Origin: Anaerolineales bacterium UBA5195
Lineage (GTDB): Bacteria > Chloroflexota > Anaerolineae > Anaerolineales > Villigracilaceae
NCBI GenBank assembly: GCA_002412925.1
Contig: DHVZ01000059.1
Coordinates: 67,623-129,933 of the forward strand
Direction: 5' to 3'
Length of the DNA stretch: 62,311 nt
This document shows, in pieces, positions 8,990 to 16,561 of the stretch. The position numbers and the translations under genes are program-made. The notes under the pieces were generated by a model. That model did not search any database and was not told the DNA's origin. It saw only the letters and a list, made by a program, of their open reading frames with translations. Within the stretch, counting starts at the first letter, position 1. Each line of letters begins with the position of its first letter.

Positions 8990-9346
8990 ATGACATCCGA
9001 ACATCCAACCGGCATTACGGCCAATCGTCCAGCGCTTGAAATGGTGATTACCTGGGGTGATGGACACACCAGTCTTTATCCTTTTTCCCTGTTACGCGCG
9101 GCCTGCCCATGCGCCCAGTGTCGAGGCGGACATGAAAACATGAAATCTGAACCTGACGCCGAAGTGTTTGGTGTAGCCCTGGAAGATTCTCCTGCCACAC
9201 GGCTGGTTACGGTTAAGCCCACCGGTTCATATGGTCTTACCCTCGTCTGGGAGGATGGACATGATTATGGCATTTACAACTGGCATTACCTGCGGGCGTT
9301 GTGTCCATGCCCGGAGTGTCGACAAGGAAAAAAGCAAATAAATTAA
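8990..9346 (+). CDS. DUF971 (GBBH-like N-terminal domain) protein
   Basis: 118 aa from the ATG at 8990, preceded by GAGGAAA; the TTG at 8978 inside the previous stop region is less likely. The DUF971 fold is recognised by WGDGHTSLYPFSLLR and LVWEDGHDYGIYNWHYLR. Two cysteine groups, CPCAQC and CPCPEC, lie near residues 37-42 and 107-112 and may bind Zn or an Fe-S centre. DUF971 domains occur alone or fused to gamma-butyrobetaine hydroxylases and Mrp-type Fe-S carrier proteins; the role of the stand-alone form is not established. A strong bidirectional terminator follows directly. Confidence 0.8.
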   Translation: MTSEHPTGITANRPALEMVITWGDGHTSLYPFSLLRAACPCAQCRGGHENMKSEPDAEVFGVALEDSPATRLVTVKPTGSYGLTLVWEDGHDYGIYNWHYLRALCPCPECRQGKKQIN

Positions 9347-9348
9347 AG

Positions 9349-9378
9349 AAACGGCGGCCCGAATTCGGGCCGCCGTTT
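9349..9378. terminator. Perfect 30-bp palindrome, bidirectional terminator
   Basis: Arms of 15 nt meet without a spacer around GAATTC, with A-rich and T-rich ends on both strands. It separates the convergent DUF971 gene (stop 9346) and TPR gene (stop codon at 9381-9379) and can serve both. Confidence 0.9.
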
Positions 9379-11271
9379 TCATTTTGGCGTTGGTGTTGCT
9401 GTAACCGGGGGTATTCCCGGTGGTGTGTTGGTTGGCATGCGTGTGGCTGGTGCCGCTGGTGTTTTGGATGGCTGGCGTGTTGCCGGGGGATTCGTTGGCA
9501 CCGGGGTCTTCGACGGTGTGGCTGTATTTGGGATTGGGGTGGCAGATCGCAGTTCCACCACACGCAATTGAGCTTTTTGGCGCATTTCATCCGTTGTTGT
9601 TTCGACCGGCAAGGCCAGGAGGGCATTCCAGTCGCGGTAGGCAGCATCGGGCTGGCTTAGCTGGTCCAGGGACAGGGCGCGGATGTAGAGAAAACGCGCG
9701 CGTTCTCCGTCGTTTTGGATCAAACCTTCCACTTTAATGATGGCAATGTACGAGTTGTTGTATTGCCCCTTGCCCATATAGGCTTTGGCCGCGCCCTCGC
9801 CCGCCTCAAACGAGGTTGCGTTATAACGTAACGTATTCTGGAAGCTCAAGAGCGCGTTGTCATAATCTTTCTGCGCCAGGTAAGTTTGTCCAGTCCAGAA
9901 ATACGCTTCTGAATTGGTTTTGTCCAGGCGGATGGCCTGCTTTAAATTCTTTTCAGCCGAGGCATAATCGCCACGGTTATAGTAAGCCGCTCCGAGTACC
10001 GCAAAGGCCTCGGCATTGTCTGGCTGGTATTTCAGGTAAGTTTCCAGCACATCCACAGCCTGGTCGATTTGTCCCTGGGCGCGATAGGCCATGCCAAGCA
10101 CCAGATAGCTCTCCAGCATGGTGATATCCATTTGGTTGGCGCGTTTGGCTGCCTCGAGCGCAGCCTCGTATTCCTTGGCGGCCAGCAAAACGCGGGCCAG
10201 GTTAATCTCCAACAGAGGCGAGTCATTAATTTGCGCGGCCAGCCCCAGGTCAGTTTTTGCTGCCCCAAAATCGTTTTTTCGGGCGTAATACAGGCCGCGT
10301 TCCAGATAGGCCTCAGCATAATTTGGATCAAGGCCGATGGCCTTGTTCAAGTCATCGATGACGTTCTTTTTGGGGTTGAGCGACAGGTTGGCGCGCGCCC
10401 GCCCCAGGTAGCTGGGCGCAAAGTTCGCATTGATATCGATTGCCATCTTGTAATAATCGATGGCGTCTTGATAATTTCCGCTCAACCGGCGGGCTTCGCC
10501 AATAAAATAGAGGGTATCGGCTGAACCCGGCTGGGCCGTAGCCACCTGCGCCATCATGGCTGCCACCGTATCCCACTGCCCGTTTTTGTAGGCGCGCATG
10601 GCGGCTTTATAACTATCCCCGGCGGCGTCAGCGTGAGGGGTGGCTGCATAAATGGCGGTCGGCGTATAGGTGGCATCCAGCAAATCTGCCAGGGGTTTGA
10701 AAACGGTCGCCTGCGCGCTGCTTTGGCTGCTGTTGGTGGCATAGGGTGTCACCGTTGGGCGCGAAGTCCCCATCGCCACTTGCGTTGCAACCGGACGCCT
10801 GGAAATTAAAATACCCAGGCCCACAAAGGCTCCAATCAGGAACAGCGCCCCCAGCCCCACCACCGCTCCCAGCCGGTAAGCCGGGTTGCTCGTAAAACGC
10901 TTTATTCCAGAGACTTTGGGCTTCTCGTCTGCCAGTTTGATCTTTGATTCCCAGGGGCGTGGATGGTTCATGGGGAATGGCTGGATCGAGTCATCCGGGG
11001 GGAGTGCGCCCAACAGGACAAGTCCGCGCCGCGCCGCCGCATTGGTCGGATCCATCTTGAAAGCCGTCTGCAGGCAATACAGGCGTTCTTTCTGCGTTTC
11101 CATGGCGGCGCTCATCCAGACCCAATAGTCCGGGTTATCCTGGTCGGTGCGCAGCAGTTTTGTCAGGATATCGCGGGCGCGGGCAAATTGTTCCTCGCGG
11201 ATCGACTCCACGGCCTGCAGGAGCATGATTTCTTCAGGAGATTGTTCTGGCGGGAGCATGTCTTGAACCAT
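9379..11271 (-). CDS. Membrane-anchored tetratricopeptide repeat protein
   Basis: 630 aa. An N-terminal cytoplasmic helical segment (residues 1-75) resembling a half-TPR is followed by a basic linker, one TM helix (about 134-156) and a large extracytoplasmic region with about nine TPR units between 215 and 565 (for example FAPSYLGRARANLSLNP, AEAYLERGLYYARKNDF and SEAYFWTGQTYLAQKDY). The C-terminal 45 residues are Pro/Thr-rich. TPR arrays are protein-interaction scaffolds; no catalytic domain is seen. An alternative start is the ATG at 11259. Monocistronic on the minus strand, sharing the terminator at 9349-9378. Specific partner unknown. Confidence 0.85.
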   Translation of the reverse strand: MVQDMLPPEQSPEEIMLLQAVESIREEQFARARDILTKLLRTDQDNPDYWVWMSAAMETQKERLYCLQTAFKMDPTNAAARRGLVLLGALPPDDSIQPFPMNHPRPWESKIKLADEKPKVSGIKRFTSNPAYRLGAVVGLGALFLIGAFVGLGILISRRPVATQVAMGTSRPTVTPYATNSSQSSAQATVFKPLADLLDATYTPTAIYAATPHADAAGDSYKAAMRAYKNGQWDTVAAMMAQVATAQPGSADTLYFIGEARRLSGNYQDAIDYYKMAIDINANFAPSYLGRARANLSLNPKKNVIDDLNKAIGLDPNYAEAYLERGLYYARKNDFGAAKTDLGLAAQINDSPLLEINLARVLLAAKEYEAALEAAKRANQMDITMLESYLVLGMAYRAQGQIDQAVDVLETYLKYQPDNAEAFAVLGAAYYNRGDYASAEKNLKQAIRLDKTNSEAYFWTGQTYLAQKDYDNALLSFQNTLRYNATSFEAGEGAAKAYMGKGQYNNSYIAIIKVEGLIQNDGERARFLYIRALSLDQLSQPDAAYRDWNALLALPVETTTDEMRQKAQLRVVELRSATPIPNTATPSKTPVPTNPPATRQPSKTPAAPATRMPTNTPPGIPPVTATPTPK

Positions 11272-11339
11272 GTCTTGAGTTTAGCACAGCCCGCCAGAGC
11301 GGGCAAGTACCACGCATTTTTATCTTCCAGGCAGCTTGA

Positions 11340-11345
11340 TATAAT
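11340..11345 (+). promoter_or_regulatory. TATAAT -10 element close to the LysM lipoprotein start
   Basis: Consensus TATAAT followed directly by GAGGGG and ATG at 11352. Transcription would begin at or next to that ATG, which makes a leaderless or very short-leader mRNA possible. No clear -35 is seen. Confidence 0.4.
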
Positions 11346-11351
11346 GAGGGG

Positions 11352-12299
11352 ATGAACTGGATGCTCAACTTCCGCCTTCTGGTTGTTTTTCTGGCCCTTT
11401 GTTTAATCGCAGGCTGCGGCTCACAACCTGTCTCCCCGTTGCCTGTTTTGCCGTTTCCCCTTCTCCCTTACCCTACCCGAACCGTCGTACATAACCCTAC
11501 TTCTACCCTGCCAGCGACGGTGACACCCCCGCCATCACCGACCCCGAATTTACATGTTATTGTGGCTGGTGATACCTTGAGTACGATTGCCCAACGTTTT
11601 GGGGTTTCGCTCGAAACTTTGCTGGCTGCCAACCCGGGTATCGAGCCCACCCAGCTTTCAGTGGGGCAGGTACTCACCATTCCTTCCGCTTCCTGGAGCG
11701 GTATCCCTGAAGATCTCTCTACGCCTGTTCCAGCCGATCTTGGCCCGGTTTCATGCTATTCAACCGCCGGTGGTCTGACTTGTTTTGCGCCTGTTCATAA
11801 TCCCAACACAGGCGCGTTGGAAAATGTCAAAGTGCAGATTACCTTATTTGGAGCTGACGGCCAGCCTGTGGAGAGCCAGGATGCCATTTTGCCCCTGAAC
11901 ATCCTCCAGCCGGGTGAAACATTGCCTGCCAGCGTCTATTTCCCCGGAAGCAGCCCGGCGCGGTCAGCTTTATCGCAGCTGAAAATGTCCAGCCTTATCA
12001 GCACCGGCGACCAACGGTACGTCTCGGCTCGCATCGAAGACCTTTTCGTCGGCATTGATTGGGATGGCCGTTCTGCGCAAGTGCGGGGACAGGTCAGTTT
12101 GGCCGAAGGGAATCCCCCGGCTGGCCTGGTCTGGTTGGTGGCTGTGGCCTATGATTCTGGCGGACAGATTGTCGGTTTCAGGCGCTGGGACTGGAAAGGG
12201 TCGATTGCGCCGGACGCCTCCCTGCCGTTTGCCATGGTTGTTTATAGTCACGGTCCGGCGATTGACCATCTTGAAATGCTGATTGAGGCCCGCCCATAA
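11352..12299 (+). CDS. LysM-domain lipoprotein
   Basis: 315 aa from ATG 11352, or 312 aa from ATG 11361, which has the better distance (9 nt) to GAGGGG. A lipoprotein signal ends at the lipobox LIAGC (Cys about residue 22). A Pro/Thr-rich spacer is followed by one LysM domain (about residues 67-112, HVIVAGDTLSTIAQRFGVS) that binds N-acetylglucosamine in peptidoglycan. The remaining 190 residues look like beta-sandwich modules of unknown family. The protein is expected to be lipid-anchored on the outer surface of the membrane and in contact with the cell wall. It has no catalytic motif. It is divergent from the TPR gene and separated by the promoter at 12377 from the large operon. Confidence 0.82.
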   Translation: MNWMLNFRLLVVFLALCLIAGCGSQPVSPLPVLPFPLLPYPTRTVVHNPTSTLPATVTPPPSPTPNLHVIVAGDTLSTIAQRFGVSLETLLAANPGIEPTQLSVGQVLTIPSASWSGIPEDLSTPVPADLGPVSCYSTAGGLTCFAPVHNPNTGALENVKVQITLFGADGQPVESQDAILPLNILQPGETLPASVYFPGSSPARSALSQLKMSSLISTGDQRYVSARIEDLFVGIDWDGRSAQVRGQVSLAEGNPPAGLVWLVAVAYDSGGQIVGFRRWDWKGSIAPDASLPFAMVVYSHGPAIDHLEMLIEARP

Positions 12300-12376
12300 G
12301 TTACGGCCTTCGCGTACACTGAAGATGGCCTGTCTTCATTAATACCTTCCAGATGCTTATCAATACACGCTACATA

Positions 12377-12405
12377 TTTACACATGTATCCCTTGCATGT
12401 ATAAT
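12377..12405 (+). promoter_or_regulatory. Strong promoter of the ten-gene operon
   Basis: TTTACA (12377-12382) and a perfect TATAAT (12400-12405) are separated by 17 bp. The hexamer ATGTAT occurs twice in the spacer region, 14 bp apart. The expected start is near 12412, giving a leader of about 35 nt before the ATG at 12448. No other promoter of this quality was noticed before 27212. Confidence 0.75.
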
Positions 12406-12447
12406 CGTTTTTAACATTCTAACCTTTGAAGTACACTGAGGCGGTTC

Positions 12448-13269
12448 ATGGCTCTTCGGGGCAACCTGCGCGATTTTACTGTTACGCAATTGCTAAATCT
12501 CATCAACCTGGCCCACAAGACCGGGACCTTGGTGATTGAAGGCCCAAGTGAAGCGGCGCGTATTGCTTTTCGTGATGGAAAATTATCTTATGCGCAAATC
12601 GGCCAGGAGGATAATCGCCTGGCATCTATTTTGCACCGCTCCAGCCGGTTGACTACCGGCCAGCTGCGCGCCATCCAGCTCCGGGCTGCTCAAGTGAGTG
12701 ACAAGGAACTCGGCTTGTTATTAATCAATGCCGGTTATATGACCCAGGATGACATCCTGAATTCGCTCCAGGCTTATATGACCGATGTCGTACGCCGCCT
12801 GTTTACCTGGGTTGAAGGTTCCTTCCGCTTTGAAAACGATATGCTGCCCCCAGATGACCGCATTACGGTTCGCCTCGACCTGGAAAATCTGATTATCGAA
12901 GGCGCCCGTCAATTGCGGGAATGGGAACAGCTTCAAGATGAAATTCCCAGCCTGGATATGGCGCTGAAATTTATCGAACGCCCTGGCACATCCATGCAAA
13001 AGATGAATTTGAGCGTTGAAGAATGGCGCGTTGTTTCATACATTAATCCGCGTAATACGATCCGGCAAATTAGTGCTGCGGCAAAAATGAATGACCTGGA
13101 AATTCGCCGGATCGTTTATGGGTTATTGCAAGCCGGTTTGGTGGAGATTATTCGTGCTGAAGGCGCACCGCAAGCAGTTGAGCATGCGCGCCCGCAGGTA
13201 ACCATCCAAAATCGTGAAGAACAAAAATCGCTGGTCAATCGTCTGATCACGCGTATCCGTTCGATATAA
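12448..13269 (+). CDS. DUF4388 (PATAN) domain protein
   Basis: 273 aa. The N-terminal 110 residues match the DUF4388/PATAN pattern, beginning MALRGNLRDFTVTQLLNLI and containing TGTLVIEG and IAFRDGKLSYA. The central part (about 110-190) is helical. The C-terminal 190-260 region resembles a winged-helix module (NTIRQISAAAKMNDLEIRRIVYGLLQAGLVEI). DUF4388 proteins are found with small GTPases and two-component regulators in cyanobacteria, Deinococcus and Chloroflexota, as adaptors in surface-related signalling. First gene of the operon: 42 bp after the -10 box and 20 bp before the GTPase gene, which fits a GTPase partner or effector. The winged-helix assignment is inference from pattern. Confidence 0.82.
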   Translation: MALRGNLRDFTVTQLLNLINLAHKTGTLVIEGPSEAARIAFRDGKLSYAQIGQEDNRLASILHRSSRLTTGQLRAIQLRAAQVSDKELGLLLINAGYMTQDDILNSLQAYMTDVVRRLFTWVEGSFRFENDMLPPDDRITVRLDLENLIIEGARQLREWEQLQDEIPSLDMALKFIERPGTSMQKMNLSVEEWRVVSYINPRNTIRQISAAAKMNDLEIRRIVYGLLQAGLVEIIRAEGAPQAVEHARPQVTIQNREEQKSLVNRLITRIRSI

Positions 13270-13289
13270 TTTTCTGAGGGTGAGGCATT

Positions 13290-13832
13290 ATGCAGACCGT
13301 CAAAATGGTAGTGACCGGCCCGTTTAGCGCAGGCAAGACGGAATTTATCCGTTCAGTCAGTGAAATCGACGTGGTCTCGACAGAGCGAAAAATCTCTTCA
13401 GATGGAGAGCGCGCCGTCAAGCAGGCAACTACAGTGGCGATGGACTTTGGCCGCATTACTGTGGACGAAGACCTGGTACTCTATTTATTTGGTACTCCCG
13501 GGCAAAAACGCTTCGATTTTATGTGGGAAATTCTTTCTGAAGGAATGCTGGGGTTCATTGTCATGGTGGATAGCACCCGCCCTGAGACTTATCGAGAAGC
13601 CCGTTCCATCCTGGAAACGTTCCGCGCTTACGCACCGACCCCCTACGTTGTTGCGGCCAACAAACAGGACGTTGACGATGCCTGGGACCTCGAAGATATG
13701 CGTCATGCCCTGCGCCTTGACTCAAAAGTTAAGCTGCTTCCTTGTGTTGCCACCGACAAAGCCACCGTCAAAAACGTCCTGCTTGAGTTGCTTTATAGCA
13801 TTCTGGCTGAGATGGAAGGCGGAGAAAAATAA
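13290..13832 (+). CDS. Small Ras-like GTPase (COG2229/MglA-like)
   Basis: 180 aa. The P-loop is GPFSAGKT (residues 10-17). Switch II reads GTPGQ (68-72), lacking the Asp of the usual DTPGQ as in MglA-type GTPases. NKQD (124-127) supplies guanine specificity. The VAMDFGRI and LYLFGTPGQKRFDFMWEIL blocks are typical of COG2229 proteins, usually found with roadblock or DUF4388 partners. It should act as a cytoplasmic nucleotide-dependent switch. No roadblock-type GAP is visible in the operon, so the regulator of GTP hydrolysis is not apparent; the DUF4388 protein is the nearest candidate partner (inference). RBS GAGGGTGAGG lies upstream; the gap to the next gene is 18 bp. Confidence 0.9.
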   Translation: MQTVKMVVTGPFSAGKTEFIRSVSEIDVVSTERKISSDGERAVKQATTVAMDFGRITVDEDLVLYLFGTPGQKRFDFMWEILSEGMLGFIVMVDSTRPETYREARSILETFRAYAPTPYVVAANKQDVDDAWDLEDMRHALRLDSKVKLLPCVATDKATVKNVLLELLYSILAEMEGGEK

Positions 13833-13850
13833 GTTTCCACGAAAGTAGCC

Positions 13851-14648
13851 GTGTCATCGATTACCACTGATCAAGGCATCGTTCATTATGAGGTCTATGG
13901 GCGTGGCCGTCCGGTGATCTTACTGCACGGTTGGCTGGGTTCCTGGGGGTTGTGGCAGGAAACCATGTCCTATTTGGGCCGTTATTATCGCACCTATGCG
14001 CTGGATTTCTGGGGATTTGGAGAATCTGGCAAGAAGCGCGAAACGTACGCCGTTCAAGATTTTGTCAGCCTCGTGGATCAGTTCATGGACCGGCTTGGGA
14101 TTGCTGAGGCGCCGCTGGTTGGTCACAGCATGGGCGGAACTGTCAGCCTGTCGGTTGCCATCCAGTATCCTGCGCGGGTTCGGAAAGTGGTCATCATCGG
14201 TTCTCCAATTGTCGGATCATCACTGGCTTTCCCGTTGAAGTTGGCCGGATACCGCTTCATTGCTTTTATGTTATTCAATATGATGTGGGCCTTCCGGGCC
14301 ACGATGAAGGTCGCCTCCCCCTTTATCTGTGCCGATCCACTCTTTCCAGAGATGATGGATCGTGACCTGAGCAGCACCACGGTTGAGTCTTTCCTGCGTA
14401 GTATTGCTTCCCTGCGGCGCACCGATTTGCGTCCAATGCTTTCACAGGTAAAAATTCCTGTCATGGGCATGTTTGGTGATCGGGATAACATCGTCAATCC
14501 CCGGCAATGGCAGCCTCTTTTGGCTGGGGTTCCGCATGCCCAAATCGTCCGTTGGGAACGCGCGCAGCATTTCATCATGCTCGACACCCCGCAGGATTTT
14601 ATGGAAAAGCTGAAATCATTCCTGGATCAAGAAGAGACTTCAATTTAA
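13851..14648 (+). CDS. Alpha/beta hydrolase fold protein (intact catalytic triad)
   Basis: 265 aa from a GTG at 13851. The oxyanion-hole segment is LLHGWLG (residues 24-30), the nucleophile elbow GHSMGG has Ser93, the acid is Asp210 or Asp212 in FGDRDN, and the base is His240 in RAQHF. A cap-like helical region lies between about 125 and 190. The family includes esterases, lipases, thioesterases and haloperoxidases; the sequence alone does not give the substrate. The operon also holds an acyl-ACP-reductase-like enzyme, so a fatty-acyl ester or thioester is a reasonable guess. A close paralogue closes the operon at 26427 but lacks the Ser. The last base of the stop (14648) is the first base of the V4R start codon, so translation is coupled. 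Confidence 0.9.
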   Translation: MSSITTDQGIVHYEVYGRGRPVILLHGWLGSWGLWQETMSYLGRYYRTYALDFWGFGESGKKRETYAVQDFVSLVDQFMDRLGIAEAPLVGHSMGGTVSLSVAIQYPARVRKVVIIGSPIVGSSLAFPLKLAGYRFIAFMLFNMMWAFRATMKVASPFICADPLFPEMMDRDLSSTTVESFLRSIASLRRTDLRPMLSQVKIPVMGMFGDRDNIVNPRQWQPLLAGVPHAQIVRWERAQHFIMLDTPQDFMEKLKSFLDQEETSI

Positions 14649-15277
14649 TGGATGAATCCGGGTTGGCCTACTACTACCCTAACCGGATGGGGCGGATCAT
14701 TTTCCTGGCGATGGAAGAGATTCTTGGGAAAAACGGGGTGAATGTAATCCTAAATCTGGCAGGGCTTTCTGAATTTATTGATCATTATCCTCCCAATCAT
14801 CAAACTCTCGAATTTCCTTTTGAGTATCTCAGCCGTCTGCAAAGCGCAATAGAAGAATATTATGGCCCCCATGGCGGGCGCGGTGTCACCTTGCGAATTG
14901 GCCGGGCCTGTTTCCAGCATGGCTTGCGTGAATACGGCTCACTTGCCGGGCTAACCGATCTGGCTTTTCGCCTGTTACCGTTGCAAACCAAGCTAAGAGT
15001 CGGCGCCAATGCCTTTGCCAATATTTTTAATAAGTATTCTGATCAGCGGGTGCGCCTTGAAGAAAAAGGACAGATGTTGTACTGGCATATTGAGCGCTGT
15101 CCATTGTGTTGGGATCGGCGCACCGATGTCCCTTCCTGTCAATTGGCGGTCGGCCTGTTGCAGGATGCGCTCTATTGGGTCAGCGGCGGAAAATTCTTCA
15201 GTGTGGAAGAAATTCACTGCGTCGCCAATGGTGATCCAACTTGTACGATCGCGATTGATAAAATCCCGATGGGTTGA
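14648..15277 (+). CDS. V4R (4-vinyl reductase-like) small-molecule-binding domain protein
   Basis: 209 aa from ATG 14648, overlapping the previous stop by one base; a longer frame beginning at 14507 would lie inside the hydrolase gene. The C-terminal 80 residues have the V4R pattern with Cys at 151, 154, 164, 191 and 199, in IERCPLC, PSCQ and IHCVANGDPTCTIAI. The N-terminal part resembles the helical section seen in V4R and heme-NO-binding relatives. V4R domains bind small ligands such as aromatic or lipid-like molecules in regulators of the XylR/DmpR class, and some carry metal through conserved Cys. With no output domain of its own, it may act as the ligand-binding subunit of the operon's signalling system (inference). 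Confidence 0.82.
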   Translation: MDESGLAYYYPNRMGRIIFLAMEEILGKNGVNVILNLAGLSEFIDHYPPNHQTLEFPFEYLSRLQSAIEEYYGPHGGRGVTLRIGRACFQHGLREYGSLAGLTDLAFRLLPLQTKLRVGANAFANIFNKYSDQRVRLEEKGQMLYWHIERCPLCWDRRTDVPSCQLAVGLLQDALYWVSGGKFFSVEEIHCVANGDPTCTIAIDKIPMG

Positions 15278-15280
15278 CCT

Positions 15281-16558
15281 ATGCTAAAAATTATCTTGCA
15301 AGCCCCCCATCCTATCTCGCCCTTTAATGAACCAGCGCGTGATTTGCGCATTCAAAATGTCCCTTTGTGGCTTTGGCAACGCAACCTGCTCGCTCCACAC
15401 GTCACCAGGGAAATGGAAATTCCTGCCAACGCGCGCCTGCCGCTCTTACGCGAACCGATGCTGGTCTATCGCGACAACCTGTTCTTCGACGAATTCTATA
15501 TTAATGAGTTTGTCAGTCTGGCCCAAAAACGCAGACGCCCTGTTCGGGCTGCTTTTTCGATCGATGACCCGGCTTTTCGCGAGCATGCCTTACCGCTTTC
15601 ATCCTCCTACACCCCCGCCGGGAATCTATACCTGGCGGATTTATGGTATTTTCCAAATGGGCCCGAGGCTGATGTCGATCCCCTCGTGATTGACATGCAA
15701 GCGCGAGAAGTTGGTTACTACCATGTGCCATCCTATATGGCGGGAGAGCGTGGCGACCTGGTGTATCAGGTACCATTACGCGCCATGATGGCTATTGATT
15801 GCTGGACGCATGTTTTCATCGCCGATGGTGTTTTTGGCTTATTCGCTCGTGGAGCGCGTTTTGAGAACAAGTTAAAAACAGACCTCGGATTCAAGCTGGA
15901 GCTTCTTTCCACCGCTGTTTTTGAAGGCCGCCAATTATTGGAATGTTCCAAACTGGTTCAGATTGGCAAGAATTGCGTGATAGACCCGCATGCTGTGATT
16001 CATGGTCCAACAACGATTGGCGATAACGTTACTGTTGGCGCGGGGGCGGTCATTGAGAATTGCATCATTGGAAACAATGTTAATGTTTCCCAGGACGTGC
16101 AGCTAATGCTCTCGGTCATCGGCGACGGGACGTTTTTGCCGTTCCGCGCAGCGCTATTTATGACAACCATCATGGATAACTCCATGGTTGCGCAGAATAC
16201 CTGTTTGCAAATGTGTGTGGTTGGGCGCAATACGTTTATCGGAGCAGGTTCAACATTTACGGATTATAATTTAATCCCGGCGCCCATTAAAGCATTGGAT
16301 GGCCGGGATGAGTTGAAGGTTACGAATCGACCGGTTTTGGGTGGGGCGGTTGGTCATAATTGCCGCCTGGGTGCTGGTATGATCATTTACCCGGCCCGCA
16401 CAATTGAATCGGATGTCGTCTTGGCGGCCTCGAAAGAACGCCGTGTGATTGATAAAGATGTGAAATATGAAGATAGTGATCATCACAAAATGCGCAATTC
16501 GCATTTGCATAAACACTTATACCCTCGTCGCGGAGCTAAGGATCTCGAATCCTGGTAA
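15281..16558 (+). CDS. Left-handed beta-helix (hexapeptide-repeat) protein, nucleotidyltransferase-like
   Basis: 425 aa. The N-terminal half (about 1-225) has no clear catalytic motif but resembles sugar-nucleotidyltransferase-associated proteins. Residues about 230-345 form hexapeptide repeats of a left-handed parallel beta-helix (CVIDPHAVIHG, TTIGDNVTVGAGAVIENCIIGNNV, CVVGRNTFIGAGS). The C-terminus is rich in His, Lys and Arg (DHHKMRNSHLHKHLYPRR). Beta-helix proteins of this kind are acyl- or acetyltransferases, or the C-terminal half of GlmU-like bifunctional enzymes. No obvious pyrophosphorylase signature (GxGTR) is present, so the catalytic assignment stays open. It starts 3 bp after the V4R stop and ends 3 bp before the reductase gene, so co-translation is likely. 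Confidence 0.72.
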   Translation: MLKIILQAPHPISPFNEPARDLRIQNVPLWLWQRNLLAPHVTREMEIPANARLPLLREPMLVYRDNLFFDEFYINEFVSLAQKRRRPVRAAFSIDDPAFREHALPLSSSYTPAGNLYLADLWYFPNGPEADVDPLVIDMQAREVGYYHVPSYMAGERGDLVYQVPLRAMMAIDCWTHVFIADGVFGLFARGARFENKLKTDLGFKLELLSTAVFEGRQLLECSKLVQIGKNCVIDPHAVIHGPTTIGDNVTVGAGAVIENCIIGNNVNVSQDVQLMLSVIGDGTFLPFRAALFMTTIMDNSMVAQNTCLQMCVVGRNTFIGAGSTFTDYNLIPAPIKALDGRDELKVTNRPVLGGAVGHNCRLGAGMIIYPARTIESDVVLAASKERRVIDKDVKYEDSDHHKMRNSHLHKHLYPRRGAKDLESW

Positions 16559-16561
16559 TTC

